Shown here: piece after piece, positions 58,213-60,323 of the stretch
Position numbering within the stretch: position 1 is the first letter of the stretch
How the letters are laid out: the number at the start of each line of letters is the position of its first letter
Assembly: GCA_964420065.1 (NCBI GenBank)
Contig: CAYQQK010000010.1
Span: 1 to 60,323 of the forward strand
Direction: 5' to 3'
DNA from: CAYQQK01 sp964420065
GTDB taxonomy: Bacteria > Bacillota > Dethiobacteria > DTU022
DNA length: 60,323 nucleotides
Program-made: the position numbers and the translations under genes
Notes under the pieces: model-generated
What the model was told of the DNA's origin: nothing
The model's database searches: none
What the model saw: the letters and a program-made list of their open reading frames with translations, nothing else

Positions 58213-59493
58213 ATGGTCGATCTCAAACCGTTTTGCGGCCTCCGTTACAACCCTGATCTGGATATGGCCAAAGTGATCACCCCCCCGTACGACGTCATTG
58301 ACCACACCGGACAGGAAGAATACTATCTCCGTAGCCCCTACAATATTATCCGTCTCGAGTATGGTCATATCCATCCGGGAGACAATGCGCTAGACAATCG
58401 CTACACCCGGGCCGCTGCTACCCTGCAACACTGGCTGGATGAAGGAATTTTGCGGCGCGATCAAACCGCCGCCTATTATCTCTACCGCCAATCCTTTCAC
58501 TTCCGTGGCCATGACTATTCCCGAACCGGCGTCCTGGCCGCGTTAAAACTGGAACCGTACTCCCGCAAAACCGTCCTTCCGCATGAAGAGACCTTGAGCA
58601 AACCCAAAAAAGACCGGCTGCAATTATTGCAGCACTGCCGGGCCAATTTCAGTCCGGTATTTACCCTGTTTCCCGATCCTGAAGGAACCATTGAAACGCA
58701 CCTGAAAAGTTTTTGCCACGGCCGGCCGCAATGTGACTTCAATGATTACGAAGGGCAGCGCCATACGGTCTGGGTGTTAAATAAACCGGAAGAGCGGCGG
58801 TTTTTACAGAAAACGCTGATGCCGGATGTTCTTTTTATCGCCGACGGACACCACCGCTACGAAACGGCGCTGGCCTTCAGCAGCGAAGATACTGCCGGAC
58901 ACCGTGTCCTGGCAGCTCTGTTCAGCTTGCACAGTTCCGACCTGATCGTGCTACCCACGCACCGTATCTTGAGCGGGCTTACTCCGGAACAGTGTCGCCG
59001 TCTGAAAACGCTGATCGAGGTTTCTTTTGACATAACCTCATTCCCTCCGCCCCAACCTGAAAACTGGGATCGCTTCCAGACGGAACTGGCTGCAGCCGGA
59101 ACCCGGCGTCCCTCCCTGGGCCTGCTTCTGCCCGACAGCCTTTCCTTGCTCAGTTTAAAAAATCCACCCCCGCCCGGAGCGGGCGGCAAGCCGCTGGAGG
59201 TAACCCTGCTGCGGGATCTGATCTTCCGCCCACTTTTGGGCGACGATCCAGCGCTTCTGGAACGGCTGATTGGTTTTAGCCGTGATGCCGAGGAAGCCCG
59301 GCAAGCGGTATCGTCCGGCCGGGCTGAAGCAGCTTTTCTGATGAACCCTACCCCAACCGAAGCGATGGCTGCACGGGCCCGGCAGGGTGAAAAACTACCG
59401 CAAAAAACAACCTATTTTTACCCGAAATTACCGAGCGGCCTCGTTATTCACACCTTAGATGATGAAGGCGATGGGAATTGGCTCGCCAAATAA
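58213..59493 (+). CDS. DUF1015 family protein
   Basis: Protein of 426 residues in the DUF1015 family (also listed as a HTH-motif/SerK-like family). It begins VDLKPFCGLRYNPDLDMAKVITPPYDVID, with RSPYNIIRLEYG near 43, YYLYRQSF near 92, PHEETLSKPKKDRLQL near 123 and IADGHHRYETALAF near 213. Some homologues have been reported as serine kinases; whether this one is, I cannot tell. The ATG at 58213 has GGAGG upstream; the open frame extends 58 codons further through the promoter and is not coding. Confidence 0.88.
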   Translation: MVDLKPFCGLRYNPDLDMAKVITPPYDVIDHTGQEEYYLRSPYNIIRLEYGHIHPGDNALDNRYTRAAATLQHWLDEGILRRDQTAAYYLYRQSFHFRGHDYSRTGVLAALKLEPYSRKTVLPHEETLSKPKKDRLQLLQHCRANFSPVFTLFPDPEGTIETHLKSFCHGRPQCDFNDYEGQRHTVWVLNKPEERRFLQKTLMPDVLFIADGHHRYETALAFSSEDTAGHRVLAALFSLHSSDLIVLPTHRILSGLTPEQCRRLKTLIEVSFDITSFPPPQPENWDRFQTELAAAGTRRPSLGLLLPDSLSLLSLKNPPPPGAGGKPLEVTLLRDLIFRPLLGDDPALLERLIGFSRDAEEARQAVSSGRAEAAFLMNPTPTEAMAARARQGEKLPQKTTYFYPKLPSGLVIHTLDDEGDGNWLAK

Positions 59494-59601
59494 ATCGAAA
59501 GGATCCAGTTGAAGCCGGCCTCATTTTGCCTGTTTTGCAATGACCCCGGTAGAACTGGCCCGGAACCCGGGGGTACCCTCCCTGATCTTATACTCTTCCC
59601 C
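59494..59601. other. Intergenic region, convergent genes
   Basis: 108 bases between DUF1015 and the convergent toxin gene. It holds an imperfect GC-rich inverted repeat (about 59540-59575) but no T tract on the strand of either gene. Confidence 0.35.
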
Positions 59602-59931
59602 CTATTCTCTGTCTACCAGTCTCACTAGCAGAAGATCTTCTACATTTCTCCTGCTGTCGACAACTGCAAGGATCCATACTTTATTCTCCTCAACTTTATA
59701 AATAATCCGCCAAGGATGGCGGATTATTTCCCGGTAGTCCGGAATACCGTGGTATTTTAATTCCGGCACAACCCTTCCCCGTAAAAGCAAGTTGCTCAAA
59801 CCGGCAGTCTTTTGCCTGATTTCGTTGAGTATCGTTTTTGCGTGAGCCGTGCTACCGGTAGCAATATATTCAAGAATCCCTTTCAAATCCAGTTGTGCCG
59901 TCCGGGTCCAAAAAACCTGGTACTTAGTCAT
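59602..59931 (-). CDS. ParE/RelE superfamily toxin
   Basis: Small basic protein of 109 residues. It has the ParE/RelE pattern: YQVFWTRTAQLDLKGILEYIA at the N-terminus, a central helix pair, and strand-rich VPELKYHGIPDYREIIRHPWRIIYKVEENKVWIL (split over about 60-92). RelE toxins cut mRNA on ribosomes and ParE toxins poison gyrase; the C-terminal motif DSRRNVEDLLL fits ParE slightly better. The ATG overlaps the antitoxin end by eight bases, the usual coupling of such pairs. Confidence 0.85.
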   Translation of the reverse strand: MTKYQVFWTRTAQLDLKGILEYIATGSTAHAKTILNEIRQKTAGLSNLLLRGRVVPELKYHGIPDYREIIRHPWRIIYKVEENKVWILAVVDSRRNVEDLLLVRLVDRE

Positions 59932-60205
59932 TTTCCGCCAGGCAGCAGCGTTCCATAGCTGCAAAACAATCTTCCTGCGGGATAATTTTCCCCTCGGCAA
60001 TATCGCGCTCACCTTGGACCAAGAGCTTCAATAAACCAAGAGCTTCTTTCATCCTCTCATAGGATGCGGGAGCAAGGAGCACAGCGCGTGCCTCACCACT
60101 TTGCGTGATATAAACAGGCCTTTGGGTTTCATTTACCTGTTCTAAAATTTTCGCCGCGTTGGCTTTAACATAGGAGATCGAGCAAATATCTTTCCCTCTA
60201 TTCAT
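59924..60205 (-). CDS. Phd/YefM family antitoxin
   Basis: Antitoxin of about 93 residues. The N-terminal Phd/YefM DNA-binding fold is visible (ICSISYVKANAAKILEQVNET, then RPVYITQSGEARAVLLAPASYE), and the helical C-terminus would wrap the toxin. The ATG at 60205 has GGGGTGAG upstream. It precedes and overlaps the toxin gene. A GGTAC-7-GTACC palindrome 13 bases upstream is a candidate autoregulation site. Confidence 0.86.
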   Translation of the reverse strand: MNRGKDICSISYVKANAAKILEQVNETQRPVYITQSGEARAVLLAPASYERMKEALGLLKLLVQGERDIAEGKIIPQEDCFAAMERCCLAEND

Positions 60206-60217
60206 TTTTCTCACCCC

Positions 60218-60234
60218 GGTACAAATACAGTACC
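60218..60234. promoter_or_regulatory. Palindrome upstream of the antitoxin gene
   Basis: GGTAC (60218-60222) and GTACC (60230-60234) flank seven AT-rich bases, 13 bases before the antitoxin ATG. A TATATA stretch lies just upstream on the minus strand. The position fits an operator for the toxin-antitoxin complex. Confidence 0.45.
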
Positions 60235-60323
60235 ATATATAGACCGAAAGATCAACAGACGTTGAACAGCCGATCGTGTCAAGGCACTGTAGGTTTTTTT
60301 AAGAGAACCTCACCGACAGCTAA
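60235..60323. other. Window end, no gene seen
   Basis: 89 bases upstream of the antitoxin. A TTGATC (60255-60250, minus strand) may be part of its promoter, but no good -10 sits at standard spacing. No gene is seen. Confidence 0.3.

Noticed and set aside
1..60323. CRISPR array, tRNA or rRNA genes
   Set aside because: No regularly spaced repeats, cloverleaf-like segments or conserved rRNA stretches were recognised on reading both strands.

Overview
The window (about 60 kb) is chromosomal DNA of an anaerobic, endospore-forming Firmicute in the broad Clostridia sense. Spore formation is indicated by a CotF-type coat protein, both dipicolinate synthase subunits, a YlmC/YmxH sporulation protein and a SpoIIIE/FtsK translocase. 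Anaerobic, deep-branching traits include a class V (archaeal-type) fructose-1,6-bisphosphatase, a CooT-like nickel protein, a 2-hydroxyacyl-CoA dehydratase/activase pair and a DUF1015 protein. I cannot name the species. No rRNA, tRNA, CRISPR array, prophage or intact insertion sequence is visible.

Most of the window is the conserved Firmicutes block that in Bacillus subtilis runs rpsB-tsf-pyrH-frr-uppS-cdsA-dxr-rseP-...-rimP-nusA-ylxR-infB-rbfA-truB-ribF-rpsO-pnp-ylxY-ymxH-spoVFA/B-dapA-rnj-tepA-ylzJ-spoIIIE. Here it is read on the minus strand from about 52.4 kb down to 2.5 kb. Local differences are clear. ispG and a glycosyltransferase lie where proS and polC would be. ylxQ is absent. nrnA sits between rbfA and truB. 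Two deacetylase-like proteins and a VanW protein replace ylxY/mlpA. asd and dapG are missing before dapA. About 13 kb of other genes (10.7-24.0 kb) separates rnj from tepA.

Layout: 0.2-2.5 kb, pabB-pabC (plus strand), convergent with rimO-rodZ-like-ftsK (2.5-7.3 kb, minus). 7.6-10.7 kb: uppP, a Na/Pi-cotransporter-type protein, ylzJ and tepA. 10.8-15.5 kb: a tetR gene divergent from an MMPL transporter and a secreted Leu/Gly heptad-repeat protein. 15.8-18.96 kb: cotF, then a promoter-led mrp-nifU-DUF134-HEPN/CBS operon. 19.2-23.8 kb: a DUF4015 lipoprotein, class V FBPase and a BTAD regulator. 24.0-30.0 kb: RNase J, dapA, dpaB, dpaA, a glycine-rich stress protein, ymxH and dut. 30.1-35.5 kb: vanW, two NodB-fold proteins, pnp and rpsO. 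35.6-43.6 kb: the ribF-to-rimP translation/RNA operon. 43.8-49.3 kb: glycosyltransferase, ispG, rseP, dxr, cdsA and uppS. 49.5-52.4 kb: frr, pyrH, tsf and rpsB. 52.6-60.2 kb: an alkyltransferase-like protein, a CooT-like protein, htpX, the dehydratase activase and a fused dehydratase, DUF1015, and a Phd/ParE toxin-antitoxin pair.

The most notable observations are: an alkyltransferase homologue whose catalytic Cys is Thr (PTHR); a HEPN-motif/CBS protein inside an Fe-S scaffold operon; a shared N-terminal domain in the adjacent VanW and deacetylase proteins, with decayed deacetylase motifs; a BTAD regulator ending in a GGDEF-like domain without its motif; overlapping divergent promoters with repeated operator-like sites in front of tetR/MMPL; a hairpin that would hide the cotF ribosome-binding site; and terminator-like hairpins inside the rimP leader and between tsf and pyrH. 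I found no single clearly new multi-gene system. All function calls are by reading; no database search was run.
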